A stretch of 64,000 nucleotides of DNA, taken from assembly GCA_010645155.1 (NCBI GenBank), contig CM021319.1, positions 4,025,544 through 4,089,543 on the forward strand, written 5' to 3'. This DNA comes from Tigriopus japonicus. Its lineage: Eukaryota > Arthropoda > Copepoda > Harpacticoida > Harpacticidae. Position numbers and translations under genes: made by a program. This document shows, piece by piece, positions 28,201 to 40,700 of this stretch (the stretch's first letter is position 1; the number at the start of each line of letters is the position of its first letter). The notes under the pieces were generated by a model. That model was not told the origin of the DNA, made no database searches, and saw only the letters and a program-made list of their open reading frames with translations.

Positions 28201-28310
28201 GCCATTATCATCCACTTGATATTGAGAGCCTCTCCTCACTGGGTTCTTACCGCTCGAGTTTCATAAATGACGATTCGCTGGACCGTTTTGACAAAGGTAT
28301 GAAATCGCAT
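22278..28310 (-). CDS. FIG4: FIG4 phosphoinositide 5-phosphatase (SAC domain)
   Basis: FIG4 (SAC3) works with PIKfyve and VAC14 on endolysosomes to turn over PI(3,5)P2. Eleven exons (minus): 28251-28310, 27687-28182, 27235-27509, 26203-26398, 24826-25027, 24228-24507, 23859-23992, 23523-23756, 23084-23329, 22591-23001 and 22278-22503. Every junction is GT/AG and phase-consistent, giving 919 aa (human 907). Residues from about 8 give [20 protein letters not shown], then [18 protein letters not shown] and [18 protein letters not shown] holds the CX5R phosphatase motif C481-R487. [15 protein letters not shown] follows. The C-terminal part is Ser/Glu-rich and acidic. I chose the ATG at 28310 from family N-termini, but the frame stays open to 28916. 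The last exon (22278-22503) is joined by phase and weak similarity to the human C-terminus. Confidence 0.92.
26558..26576. repeat. (GA)n microsatellite in FIG4 intron 3
   Basis: A short GA run, followed by gggaggga, inside the 836-bp intron between FIG4 exons 3 and 4. Confidence 0.85.
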
Positions 28311-28916
28311 TTGAGAGGCTTGCGTTGTCGTTGATTCGGACGAGGCCAGGCCATCAGTCTCAGCCCAGTCCGTGGCATCTGTCATCGACCCTAAACCTCC
28401 GCCCCCAAGTCCCCTCCGCTCATCAGCCTTCATTGAGGGCTCACGCCCCTGGTCTTTGTCCCTGGGTCCGGGGGGTGAGAGCACAACCGGCGGCTGGTTT
28501 GGGCGGATCCGCCCGGATGAGCTGGCCTGGGCCGCATCGTCGGGCCCGATCAGCCGCGACCAATCATTCTCATTACTATCATCATCATCATCACCACGCA
28601 TCCTCTTCTCTTCCCGTTTGACCCCGCCGATCTCATTGACTGGATGAGTGACGCGGGTTTCTTGTCCTGGATGAGAGCGGGTCGAAGTCCATGGAGGCCG
28701 AGTCAAGGCCTGAGCCACGTGTCCCGCGATCTCCGCTTCTCGCCGTTCCAATTCGGCTGCCGTGGGATCAAAGAGGCTACTGGAACGCCGCTTAGGAACG
28801 GCTCCACTGGTGGGTTCTCGCCCTCGCACTCCTCCGCCTATCCCCGAAGCCCAAGTGGGTGGTCCCGTGGGCGGCCTCGGACCACCCTCGGAGGGGCCTC
28901 CGTTAGATCGTTCCAT
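28311..28916 (-). other. Open in-frame extension 5' of the FIG4 start
   Basis: About 202 codons continuous with FIG4 exon 1 and free of stops. The reading is Gly/Pro/Ser-rich with an acidic DDDDDSNEND patch. It is either a lineage-specific disordered N-terminal extension (1121 aa in total) or a GC-rich 5' UTR that happens to be open. Known FIG4 proteins begin about 10-20 residues before the VQ.IV.YETRA block, which favours UTR. Confidence 0.5.
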
Positions 28917-29373
28917 AGCTCGGTGCCGCTGGCCTCCTTTCCGTCCTTAAGCTTTGGAGGGGATGAGGAAAGGGAAAGGGGCAACCGACCCAACAACCAA
29001 GACGAGAAAAGCGATAAGAAGATAGTCGGCAAACACAAATTGGTGATGGTTCAGTTTCAATGGGGCGGCAAAAGGATATCCAACCTGTCTGGGCAGGATC
29101 AGCTAATGGGTGAGTCGGTCGGATGAGTGGCAACACGATATCTTAATAATTGTGACCCATCTCTGGCGGAATTGGAGGAATTGGACTCGTGACAGGCGTC
29201 CTTGGTTGGTGTTTTTGACCAAACCGATTCCGCCTTCAAACACTTCAAACACTTTCTGACAGTTTCTGACAACGCACTCAGTGGACACGTGTTGTGTTTT
29301 GTTGTTTTCATCCCTCCCACTATCAGCTGATTGCCAAAAATAGGGAAAAGTAGAGCACTATGTGTGTTATTAT
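28917..29373. other. Intergenic, 5' of FIG4
   Basis: Likely FIG4 promoter region. No separate gene or repeat is recognised before the hAT element at 29374. Confidence 0.4.
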
Positions 29374-30657
29374 TAGGGACGGGCAGAAAGTGTAAATAAT
29401 CTTACCCTTTTAGTTACCAAAAGTTGCAAAAAAATATGCCCAAAAGTGCAAAACAAAGTGCAGAAAAATGTTAAAAGTGCAAATAAATGTCAAAAAAGAG
29501 CAAATAAATGTCAGAAAAGAGCAAATAAATGTCAAAAAAGAGCAAATAAATGTCAAAAAAGAGCAAATAAATGTCAAAAAAGAGCAAATAAATGTCAAAA
29601 AAGAGCAAATAAATGTCAAAAAAGAGCAGATAAATGTCAAAAAAGAGCAAATAAATGTCAAAAAAGAGCAAATAAATGTCAAAAAGAGCAAAAAAGTGTC
29701 AAAAAGAGCAAATAGGTGTCAGAAAAGAGCAAATAAATGTCAATAAAGAGAGCAAATAACTTGCATTTGGACTTAAAACGTCATTCATGGAGTACCCACG
29801 GCTCTTAATTGAGCAGGAGAAGTCATTTACAAGTTGTAAAGACATTTGAGACGAGTTTGAGGTGAAGAGACAATGCCGCACAAGTAATAGTGTTCTATCA
29901 ATTAGGTCACTAGCAAAAAGGATGTAAAGTCATGAAAAATACTCTAGTCAACAATCTTCTGAATTTTTCATTCCTAAGGTGGTCTCGTGGATTTATGTAC
30001 CTAAATATTGTCGAAATATATTTAGCAATTGTTTTATATGGCTTTACATCACTCCGTTTTCGTCCTTCAAGTTGTTCAAAAATAGACATTAAAAATTGAA
30101 CAGAAAAATACCCACGTGTGCCTAGCAATTGCATCAAAGAAAATAGTCATAAATGTGTTTTATGCATGTTTTTAGTGACATTACTTCAATATTTGGCCCA
30201 TGGCCTAATTACCAGAACTCAATTTCAAATGTGGCATTCATTGTCTCTTCACATGTATATTGTTTGTAGATCCTTCCATTACCATAACATGAGTTTCTTT
30301 AGGTTTCCTATATGTTGGTTGCATGCAATGAGATTCTTTTGTCTAATCTTTAGTATAGTAAACAGGATGTTATAGTTAAAGCCAAGATGGTGAATAAAGT
30401 GTGGGGTTTGCGTGTGAAATGCACATATTTCTTCAAGGTGCTAGGAATGGTTGACTGCAAATGCAAGCTTTTTCGACTAGTTCAAAATTTGATCTTGAAA
30501 CTAAAAATTCTTTCAAAAGCCACTACATTTTCTTAACAATTTGTCAATTTTGGCCAAAAACGTAAATAAAAAGTGCAAATAAAGGTGAAAAGTGCAAAAG
30601 TGCAGAAAAATGGGTTTATGTTACCAAAAATCTTTTTACACTATTTGCCCGTCCCTA
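29374..30657. mobile_element. Array-bearing hAT MITE, copy 1 (1284 bp)
   Basis: Inverted ends tagggacgggca and tgcccgtcccta, with an exact 8-bp duplication gttattat at 29366-29373 and 30658-30665. Inside, from about 29480 to 29755, lie roughly 13 copies of a 21-bp unit (gcaaataaatgtcaaaaaaga); the long frames over it are repeat artefacts. A 1273-bp sister at 55499-56771 has the same ends and body but only about 4-5 units. No transposase gene is present. Confidence 0.93.
29480..29755 (+). repeat. 21-bp tandem array inside the hAT MITE
   Basis: About 13 units of gcaaataaatgtcaaaaaaga; the last ones vary in the A run and in aaat/aggt. Because the unit is a multiple of three, it leaves long but meaningless frames in several registers on both strands. 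Confidence 0.92.
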
Positions 30658-33600
30658 GTTATTATAGTGCTGTAGGGAAAAGAAAGAAGAAGGGCGCTCC
30701 GTAAGAGGCGAAAGAAGCAGACCTGGGTATCAAATGTAAGTAAAACGAACCTAATGTTCTGTAAAATACAAAAAGGGCCAATAATATTCAAAAATATGGG
30801 CATAGCTTTTCCTTTTTGGGTGGATTGCAAAAACTAATTTCTTAGGAATATTCAACATATTCCTACCTACCTTTTCAGATCTTTCAAAAACAAGTCCGTT
30901 TTTGTTATATGGATGAATCCAATAAAATCAAAAAGTGTGTTTCCGTTTCTAAGGTGTTTATTTCGTATCATTTTATGAAATTGCTCTAAAAGGGGTTGAA
31001 TTTAAAGATTTTGATAGACCACATATGGGTGTATTCTAGTACGACCAACTATTTTTAGGTCTTGAATAATACATGGACATCTCAATTGAGTCATCCTTGA
31101 ATAATATTTTCATACCTATTAAAAATGAGAGCTTCTGTGAGTTAGGATAGGAAATGCATGACGTAAGTTTTTCTTATGAAAGTTTCCATAATTAAACCAG
31201 AGTTTTGTTTTAATTGTTCAACTCTTATTTACTGAACTATCTGTTTTAAAATCTCATAATTAATAATCTCTTAGTAGAACAAAATATTAAAATATGGACA
31301 ATCTGTTGTCCTTTATAAAATCTAAAGTCTTAAGAGCTGCAAAGTTCAAGATTTCCCGACAAACATCTTATTTGCATTTTCACCCTAAAATTTCTCCAAT
31401 TTTTCATCATTTCAACTATTCAAGGGTTGTCCAGATCCGTTGTATTGTTAGTAGAACAAATTTCGTGCAAATGTTCATTGTACCGTATAAATTATCTTTA
31501 TGATTAATTTGTAAACAGGGAATCACATTCCTTGTAGCGGTAGTAAAAACCCGCAACCAACCAACCAACCAACCGAAAAACCAAAATGACGGTTCCAATG
31601 GTCTTGTAATCATTTAGCAAACAGCATTGGTTCTTTTTGGTTTATTTGCATTGTGACCATTTCAAAATTATTCCATTTTATTTGATTGATCCGGATTACA
31701 ACAACAGATCAGTGACCAAGATTAGTCATAAACTTCTAAATCTGTCCATTATTTCCTGTGGTTTATGATCTTTGAGCAACTTGCTCACTTCGTGAACTCA
31801 AAAGCTTGCTCCTGTAAGTCCCCCATTACATTTGGCTCATAATTCAAAACTTAATAGTTTTGTGAGCCTTTCGATCGATTGATTCCCTACTATTTTTCTT
31901 GGTGTTGTTAAGTTCATATTTGGGGCAAAATGGCAAATTTTTCATTTCGTATGCCACTAAGTAGGAAGTTTCTTTTGTACTTTGATAAAAGACTAAAATG
32001 ATATTGTAGTCTCTAGTTAGATTTTCGGTGGGGTTAAGGTTCCGTCTTGGCTGGATTATCCTCAAAATGTGTCTGCATTTCCTCACTTCAGCATCTAACT
32101 CTTGTCATTCATTGTATGCCAAATTGTCTTTAAAGCACATCTCTTTGCACCTAAAGGAAAAGCTTTGCGGAACTAAGGGGCTTTGAAAGTAAAGTTCAAG
32201 GGAGATAAATGTCACTTCCTGAAGCCTCTTGCCTTCAGTTTAGATCCCCCTTTGTTCTTCTGCATGGAGTTGGGTAGGATCACCAAAAAGTGTTCTAAAA
32301 AGAAGAGAGGTCTGACAGCCCTGGCAGAAATTGGTCAATTTTTAAATCAAATTTGTAGATGATTTGGATTAAAAAATAAGTTTTTTAGTAAGGAAGTGAA
32401 ACAAACCTAATACTCCTCACAACACTCAAACCAAATCATTTTTTGAATCAGATTATTCAAAATTGAAATAGAAGGTTTACCAAAAATGACAAACGCGGAG
32501 ATTTAGTGCATCCAGTTTATGCAATTGCATGTTATTTATTGTGCATGAATAGAATAATAAAACGTCTCTGGGCTCTTAACACACCTTGTATTTTGGTAAC
32601 CCTGAACTACAAATGTAAATGCATGGTCTCTTGGTTACTTTGAACTTGGTGCCATGTCAGGAAAGTGAATTGTCAGCTGAATGGGATCATAACAAAGGAC
32701 CATGATTTGGGAGTGACATTTCTCTCCTTAGAACTCTAGTTCAAAGTAGCCCTTACCGGCTGACACTAAAAGCTCAAAATTTGAGGGAAATCATCATGCC
32801 ATAGGAAAATTTCGTGCCGGCCTTAAAGTCTTTTGCACCAACATTTCTGGATTGAGCTCCATTCGACATTCTCGTAAAAGGCAAATTGGGCTTATGATAC
32901 ATTCCTGACAATAATGATTACAAGGATATAACACATGTGTTATCAAACAGTCAACCAATGGTGATTGTTTTGGGAAACCCTTTGTCATGTCATGAGTCAC
33001 CACTAAAAAAATTTGTGAAAATATTGTGGAGGGACCTAGACTCGTTGGATGGACCCAACACTGGAAATAACATGGATTTAACAAATCTGCAAAGCAATTC
33101 AGCCCAGCCAACATCGTCCTTATATGCTTGAAAATGCTCAATTGTGGAACCTTCGAAATATGGACGTTTATTTGGTGTTATTTACTTTAATGACCAGATC
33201 TAGGTGTTTTTGTGAGTGTTTCAATTTATCACTCACTCTTCGTCAGAGTGCCACTTGAGTTTCAGCACAGTGGTTTCTTCCAAAAAAGGAGCGTCAGTCA
33301 TCGGCTGTCGGAGGACCTTCCAAGCAAGTCCCCTCAAGTTCGACCAAGGTGAGAATGTGAGTGCCTCTCTGTGAGTGCCTCTTTCTTGCGAGGACCCCAC
33401 TCCCTTGACTCTTAGATCCCATGCCCCCAGATGAGGGACCTCTTAGCATGCGTTAGGTTGCTATAGTACTGTACGCTTGACTGGTTGTTCCTTTTGGTCT
33501 CCGGGAATGTGGCGCATTGGTGGGCCTAACATTACATAAGTGCAACGGTTGGTAAACACCGAGAGATGCATGCATGCTAAGCCGAAAACAGGCCTCAAGC

Positions 33601-34446
33601 TTAAGTGGAGCAAACGATTTGGACTTTTGTCGAGGCATCGCTCAAGATCTTGCAAAGAATCATTCGTTTCTTGGCTCCACTAAACAATCGAATCATAATA
33701 TTAGAATTAGGTTTAGGTGAACTCAATGTAAGCTACGTTATTTTTGTGGCCTTTAGGGCCAGTGTTTTTTATGTTCAATTTTTCACCAATTCCAACTATT
33801 TTTTTTCTTATTCTTAAATATTTTGAACATGGTTGTAAAATTTCGGAAAATTAGAAATTGTCTGTTAAAAAGCCAACTTTTTTTAATAAAAAATAACTTT
33901 TAAGCACTTTTGAATTCGATTACATATTTAGCCTTTAAGTAAGACTAAAATGAAAGTTTACCCGCTGATGTGAGGGCAGTAACAAAATCATTTTCGATTA
34001 GACATCCAAAATCACTACAATTATTGTTTCATGAAGGAGGTGTTATGCATTATTAGGGATTTTGAGTAGGTGAAAACGACAAATAAATAAACTTTTTCAA
34101 ATGCGGAAATAGGCAGAAAAAATATAAAAAGTTGGTTCAGTAGGTGATGATTTACGATTTTGTGGTGTATTTTGAACATCTGGGGCCCATTGAAAAGGAT
34201 TTTTGTGAGGAATGTTTTCTAATACAGTCCCACAGACAATTGTATGAAAAAAAATAGAAAGGAACGAGAATTCAAAAATAAATTTGGAGAAGTTCAATTT
34301 CCTAAAAGGTAAGGAAACTTTAAGTTTATTCCTAAATTTCATAAAAAATGTAAAAGAAGTTGAAAACGAGCACAACATCCACAAAAATGTAAATTTTTAT
34401 CCTTAGAATATATGTTAATCTAAAAAGCACCATTGATATAACTATA
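30658..34446. other. Long intergenic stretch
   Basis: Mostly AT-rich single-copy sequence. A (CCAA)n run lies at 31555-31574. A GT-type donor context near 33350 (aaggtgagaatg) has no matching conserved peptide. No gene is recognised. Confidence 0.45.
31555..31574. repeat. (CCAA)n microsatellite
   Basis: Five consecutive ccaa units. Confidence 0.9.
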
Positions 34447-34575
34447 GTGCTCAGAGCCCAAGTAAAACCTCTATTGTCGCTACAACGGATCTCAAAGCCT
34501 AGGGTTAGGACAGAGCCCATGAATGCTCTTGAAGACATACAGCATCAGATACCTTTCATACCTTGGTCACGCTTG
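34447..34575 (-). pseudogene. LINE A fragment
   Basis: Its nucleotide sequence parallels 43880-43995, including ggttaggacagagcccatga and atcagatacctttcatacct. It is a short internal piece of the LINE A C-terminal region with no surviving frame, lying just downstream of the TAR1-like last exon. Confidence 0.75.
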
Positions 34576-34783
34576 TTGAATTTGTGGAAAAAAATGTTTG
34601 AAACGTCGTGTTTTACGTATGTTAGGTGAAATTACGCTTTTTGCATCCACGAACGAAAATATTTTGGCTCTATTGTATTGAACTGTTCACATTAACATGT
34701 GGCGACATGAACCGTTACAGTTCGTCAAAGAGCGGATGCAATCATCCACACAACCGATGGTGCACGATGTGCGTTGTAAAGAA

Positions 34784-37700
34784 TCAAATTCCAAATGCTT
34801 TGCCCGTCACAATTCGACTGAAAGCGATCCGAAAATCCATGTTGAAGATTGTGTATATTATAGGATTCAACGTTGAGTTCACGTAACCCAGCCAGGTTAT
34901 TATTTGGACAACCTGAAAATAGAGGAGATCAAATCAAGTCAAGTGAGGGTCCAAATCGAAAACTGAGATTTTCTCTAATTTTGAAGCAAATGTGGTGACG
35001 TTTTTATCTTTTGAGATCTTTTTAAGACACTGTTGTATTCCCGCTTTTACGAGTCATTTCCTTTGTGTGTATATACCCGTGTATCATAGTCAATAAACAT
35101 CGTTCACCAACACTTGCACAGACACATGTAATAAATAATAAATATGAACAAATAAACACAAGAGTGCATATTGTTTTTAACCTCAAACAACTGTATCAAA
35201 TCACTTAAAACCAGTAATGGGACATATTTTTCATGACACATTGAAATATACCAAAAAGGTGTCAAAACAAGGAAATTAAAAGTAAGTTATGAGCACGATT
35301 TTTGAGCTGTGTAGGCTGTTCAGGCTGCGCCACAATCGTTGCAAAAACTTCCAAGATCAAAGCTCTTCCAGTCTCTCCAAAACTTTGAACGCAAAATTAC
35401 TCATTATGAACAGAAATTATTTGAAGTTTTTGTTTTCTACATCTTGCATGCAACACTCAATTTGAGTTAGGATGGTCGAGTAGACCACCAAAAAGGNNNN
35501 NNNNNNNNNNNNNNNNNNNNNNNNNNNNNNNNNNNNNNNNNNNNNNNNNNNNNNNNNNNNNNNNNNNNNNNNNNNNNNNNNNNNNNNNNNNNNNNNNNNN
35601 NNNNNNNNNNNNNNNNNNNNNNNNNNNNNNNNNNNNNNNNNNNNNNNNNNNNNNNNNNNNNNNNNNNNNNNNNNNNNNNNNNNNNNNNNNNNNNNNNNNN
35701 NNNNNNNNNNNNNNCCGTTCATATGAAATTTGATCTACCAATGAGTTACTGTTGGCAGATCTGTACAACCCTTGAATAGTGGGTTGGTCAGGAATAGTAT
35801 TCAAAAATTTGTCCAATCCTGCCTTAAATGCTCTTAGAGGATCAGCTCCTACATATTCCCGACGAAGACTAATGAGTAACAAATTGAACAATGAAGGAGC
35901 CCGATAAAGAAGAGAGGAGCATTTCATTGTTCGAACTAGCCTTGATTCCTTAGGATTTGGAGGTGCTCTCAGGGCGCACGTAAAACCTCTACGATCGCTA
36001 CAACTGATCTCAAAGCCGGGGTTAGGACAGAGCCCATGAACGCTCTTGAAGACATTCAGTATCAGATACCTTTCATACCTTCTCTGAGTACTGTACAGCC
36101 CTAACTTCTTGAGCCTCTCCTAATACGAGAGCTCTCTCATTCCTGTGATGTTCCTAGTAAAACATCTTTGAACCTGCTCGACCATTTGCAAACCACCCGA
36201 ACTCATTGGAGCCCAAATGGGAGAGGCATATTCAAGATGCGGTTAAACAATCGACTTGAACAGAGTTAGCATCGTAATACTATCTCTGGACTTGAAAGTG
36301 CGATAGATCCAGCCACATGTTTGAAATGCCTTCCCCACTTTCAACTGGATATGCTCATCGAACTTTCCATCATCTTGGACGACAACTCCCAAATCCCTCA
36401 TGGACGATACCTGCTCAATATCACAACCTCCATTGTCTTTGATTGGAACATCTAATTTGGACGTCCCATTCGTCATTGTGTGGAATTTCATCCCGTTCAA
36501 TGCCATACTGCTCTGACCAACCCAAGAGTAAAGTATTTAGCTATATTTTTGTTTTATTTTCTCGTAAAGTTTACAATATTTGATTGTTTTACATGGTATT
36601 GAAATGAATAGAAGGTTTTTTAAAAAATAATTTACAAACTCAACGGGCTGGACAAAAACGAATCCATACAATGTCACTTTTTTCATTTTTTGCCCATATT
36701 TTATCAATTACAGTAAAAAGGTTTAGCGCCAAAATTTATCGTCTTTGAACCAAAATGCTCTATTAACCAACCTCCTTCACCCACATCCACTTATTCTCCT
36801 CCATATCTATGATATGCTCGACGTTATTGGTACAGGGGCTAGGGTCATTACTAGTCATATTTATCAAAAATATTTGTGTTCCATATAAAGATCTCAATTG
36901 TGCATTTTCAAAGTACTTCATAAGCAAGAGAAGAAACACAGGCCAGGAAAGCCTCTGCTCAGGCATTTAGTTGCGGATGTTTAGAAAAAATAGCGCTAAG
37001 TTAAAAATTAAGTTTGTTTGGATAAGATAAAAAGATGAGCATCATGTGAAAGCTAGCTCGATTTATTCCTCGTGCAAAAATGAACCTTTGGCATCGCCTA
37101 ATTTTAGTTCAAGTTCAAGGTGATAAGTCGTCCGTCAAACCTGTATTGGCTTCTAAACATCATTTTGTACATCTTTTTCCAGAGATTTACTATTTTACAC
37201 TTTTCCATGTTATTGTTCATTGTTTGTTTGATGGATGGTACATTGAACCATCTTGGAAGAGGTAACCTTTTCGCAGGTGTCTCGTGTCAAGCTTATAACT
37301 TTTATCAACACGTGTTTCACTTTCCCATGGGACTTTTTTACAGAAGGGCTGGCATATGACTAAGTATACTGTCAAGTTTGCTGGGAGGAATATTTTGCAA
37401 AATTTAAATATCCAACGACGAAATTAACATTACATTGACGGCAACACTTTCGTTATTAAACGAATGTGTTACCTCTTATCCGATTGACCAATAGATGTGC
37501 TTAAAGTGCGACTTTTTCTCAAATTGTGTCAATTTTGATTTATTCTTCAAACTTGAATTTGAGTCAGATGGTGTTTTTTGATAAAAGGAACAAACTTGAT
37601 TTTAGAAAAAACTAAAAATGGGAGGAGTTGGTAAAGGTTTTTTTTTAAATGATATGTATTCCGCCTTTTTCGAGAATTGCCCTCTTGTCTCATTTTGTCT

Positions 37701-40700
37701 ACTTTGTGCAACTATGCACTTCTAAGCATAATAAAAGTGGTTAGCTTGGCTATCATCAACGTCAGTTTTCTTTGATTTTGGAGAAACTTTAAAATTCAAG
37801 ATGAATGGAGGGGTAACATTATTCGAACGAGCAACAAAAGTTCAGCGATCTTTTTTCAATGTTAGTTTTTGGAAAAAAGACTTTTTTGTGTTCATAAAAG
37901 AACAACCCATTTCAGATAAAAAAACGGTCAAATATTTCAACATTTTTTTTCTTCTCAAAGGCAATGAATACATGAAAAAACTCATTTAACTATTACGGAT
38001 TAGCAAAAGGTACTTGGAAAAATTGTAAAAAAAAAAAGTGTTATTGATTCCAATGACATTTACAGTTTCACAGAATTCAGTCAGAAAGTTTCATTGACGT
38101 ACAGTTTTTCCCAATCACCAACATTTGCCAACAAGAAGCTATGTGTATCCACGTTTGCAAGTTTTTCGGATCAAATGTTGTATTTACACTTCTTTTTGAA
38201 TCGGTTACGATTAAGAGCCTGCCTCTCTTATTGATGGCGTGGAGGTTGGAGGTTTGGTCACAAAGCTTTAGCACCAAGTAATGGACCAAGTCAGCCAAGT
38301 CATCAAATTACATGAAGAATTACTCGCTTGATTCAACTTAAAATGCTTTGAACCATCCGACACTTAACATTGAGCTTTTATTTTTATTGTTAATTATCGT
38401 GAGATATACAGTAGGCGCCTTTTTCCGCCTTCAATGTATTCGTTATTGAAGGTACAAACTTCCAACATTAGCGCAAAATAACAATTTGAAACAATTCAAA
38501 CGTTAAATACGTCTGAAATAAAGTTTTGAAGAGTGAAAACGTAATAATATCACTTAGAATGCGCAAGCCCACTCTTTCAGGCTTGAAAGACCAATTCTCC
38601 TAATTTTTAGTTTGTATCAGACGTCAAATTTGTTCCCACGGCTTTCAGCGTATTTGGTGTTTTGGTCAATCAAATTGATAGTGACACCGACAGGTATGTT
38701 ATCGACACCAATTCCAAAATCAGCATCCAGGCGATGCTGTCGATCCAGCGTGGCGACGCTGACATCGACACCATAAAAGTTTGTTAAAGCTTTCTTGCCG
38801 GATATTTTACGTATAATTAATTCTCCCAGGTGTCATAACCCAAGTCGGATGCCGAAAACCTGTGTTGGCGCTCAAAACGAGACGCTTTTGGTCCCTTGTT
38901 GGACTTCTGTTGTTTAAGGACAGGCGCTTTCCATCCAAGCCAATGGAAGGTTTTAAGTACTGATGGAGTTCAGTCTGGTTTTCAATCTGCTCAATCATTT
39001 TTGCGGCACGCACTTCTTGGTTGTGATTGCCAAGTAAAAGTGTACATTTGCCACTTCTTTGAAAATGCGTTCGGTCACAGAGAGTATCCAAAAAGCACCC
39101 CTGTTTTTGAAGACTTCAGCCCAGGGGTGCCATCAAATTAAGCAAAGATTTTTCACAGTTTAATTGCAAAGGCCAATATGTCATTTCTTGTCTATGATAA
39201 GAGTCGATAAGAGTTGATAAGAGTCCTAAAAGATTGAACCCCATCAACTGTTTGAAACTTCCCAGTATTTAAATTGAAATTCATTTATCCACAGGTTGGC
39301 CTTCACACAATGTTGAATCAAATATAAGCCAATCAATCTCTTCCGTTACCAAACATAGTCAATTTTGCGATAATTCTCAGTCAACCTAACCCTTACTTTC
39401 ATGATCATGCGATCTAGTATCAAGGTAAATTGGTGGAAAAGAATGCGACTTTAAGCAAATTTGACGATCCACTTTGCCTAATTTTTCCTTTCAGTTTCCA
39501 AGGTCCAGCTTACCACCTTTTAAGAATTTTACGTAAGGTTTTGAATTTTTGGATTCCCCGACGGACTCGCTCCACCCTTTCAAATTTAAGATAGCAGCAT
39601 ATTGAATCGAGAGAGTCCAATGGATTTTATATAAAAGGTTAATCGGTGCCTTGGGAAAGAAGTCGCCGAATCTATGGAAACCGTAGTGGTAGTAGTATTA
39701 ACTAAGCTAGAGGTTCTCCAAATAAATAATGCAAGTCAATCTATTCGAGCGGGAAAACAGCGAGTTCGACTAACACGTACGTGCAGTAGATAGTTGGAAC
39801 ATAAATGATACAAGCCACGTTTGCTCTGAAACGTTCAAAGATTGTTTCCAATGCTTACCTTTGGAGATGGCGTGGAGCACATCGAACAGAACGGAACAAT
39901 CACATACATGAGAAAGAAAGGCAGCCAACAAACCACAAAGGTGGTAACGATGATGGTCATAGTCCGAGCTGCTTTCCGTTCCTTGGCCAATGAGATCTTG
40001 GCCTTTTCATTAATGAACTTGTACAAAGAGCTATTGCCACTAGGAGTGATGGCAGCGGTCCCTGTTTTGGAGAGGAGATCTTCGTTTTTGTTTGCCACGA
40101 TAGGTTTGGTCTGTGTCTCGGCGAAGTTCTTCTTAGTTACTTGTGTGCTTTGATCACATCTTGATTGTTGAGGTGTACTTGAAGGGTCGGTGAGAATCAA
40201 TTCTGCATTGATTGGCTCGATGTGATGGTGGCGGCTTGCCGAACTGAAGGCCTCGGAATGGGGGAGAACAGATCCATGGTGTTTAACGCTCTTCTTTGGG
40301 CGCATCTGTTCACGCCTAGCAGTTCCCTGTGGAGAATGAGGAAGTTCAAAAGTCAGTCGAGTCCAGTGGCTCTTGTATGATGTTTTCCAAGTCAACCAAA
40401 GAAGGCTCTAGAGAATTAAAATTACATGGCTAACTTATTTATCTTCTCTTCGACCACGGCGTCATCATTTGCAAAGCCTAATGAATAATAATTGTCCCTC
40501 AAAACGAACTACATGTATTTGTGTCCAATTTAACTTGAATGAGAACACATCATGCAATATTAAGAGTATTAGAGAGCACACCGACGGTTGAATGAATGTT
40601 TGGAGCAATGACGTTCAGGTAGATTAAACTTGTCCCATTGAGAGGTTGGATCATGATTAGGTAAAACTGAGGTTGTACGTCTCCCTTGCTCTTTACTTTT

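Noticed and set aside
29446..29746. Long frames on both strands rich in repeated KANKCQK or LTFICSF
   Set aside because: They are translations of a 21-bp tandem repeat inside a MITE, open in several registers.
29480..29755. CRISPR-like array
   Set aside because: The units are pure tandem copies with no distinct spacers, in a eukaryotic transposon.
38690..38790. Tandem GTCGAC/ACACC-rich stretch
   Set aside because: No regular period could be established by eye.
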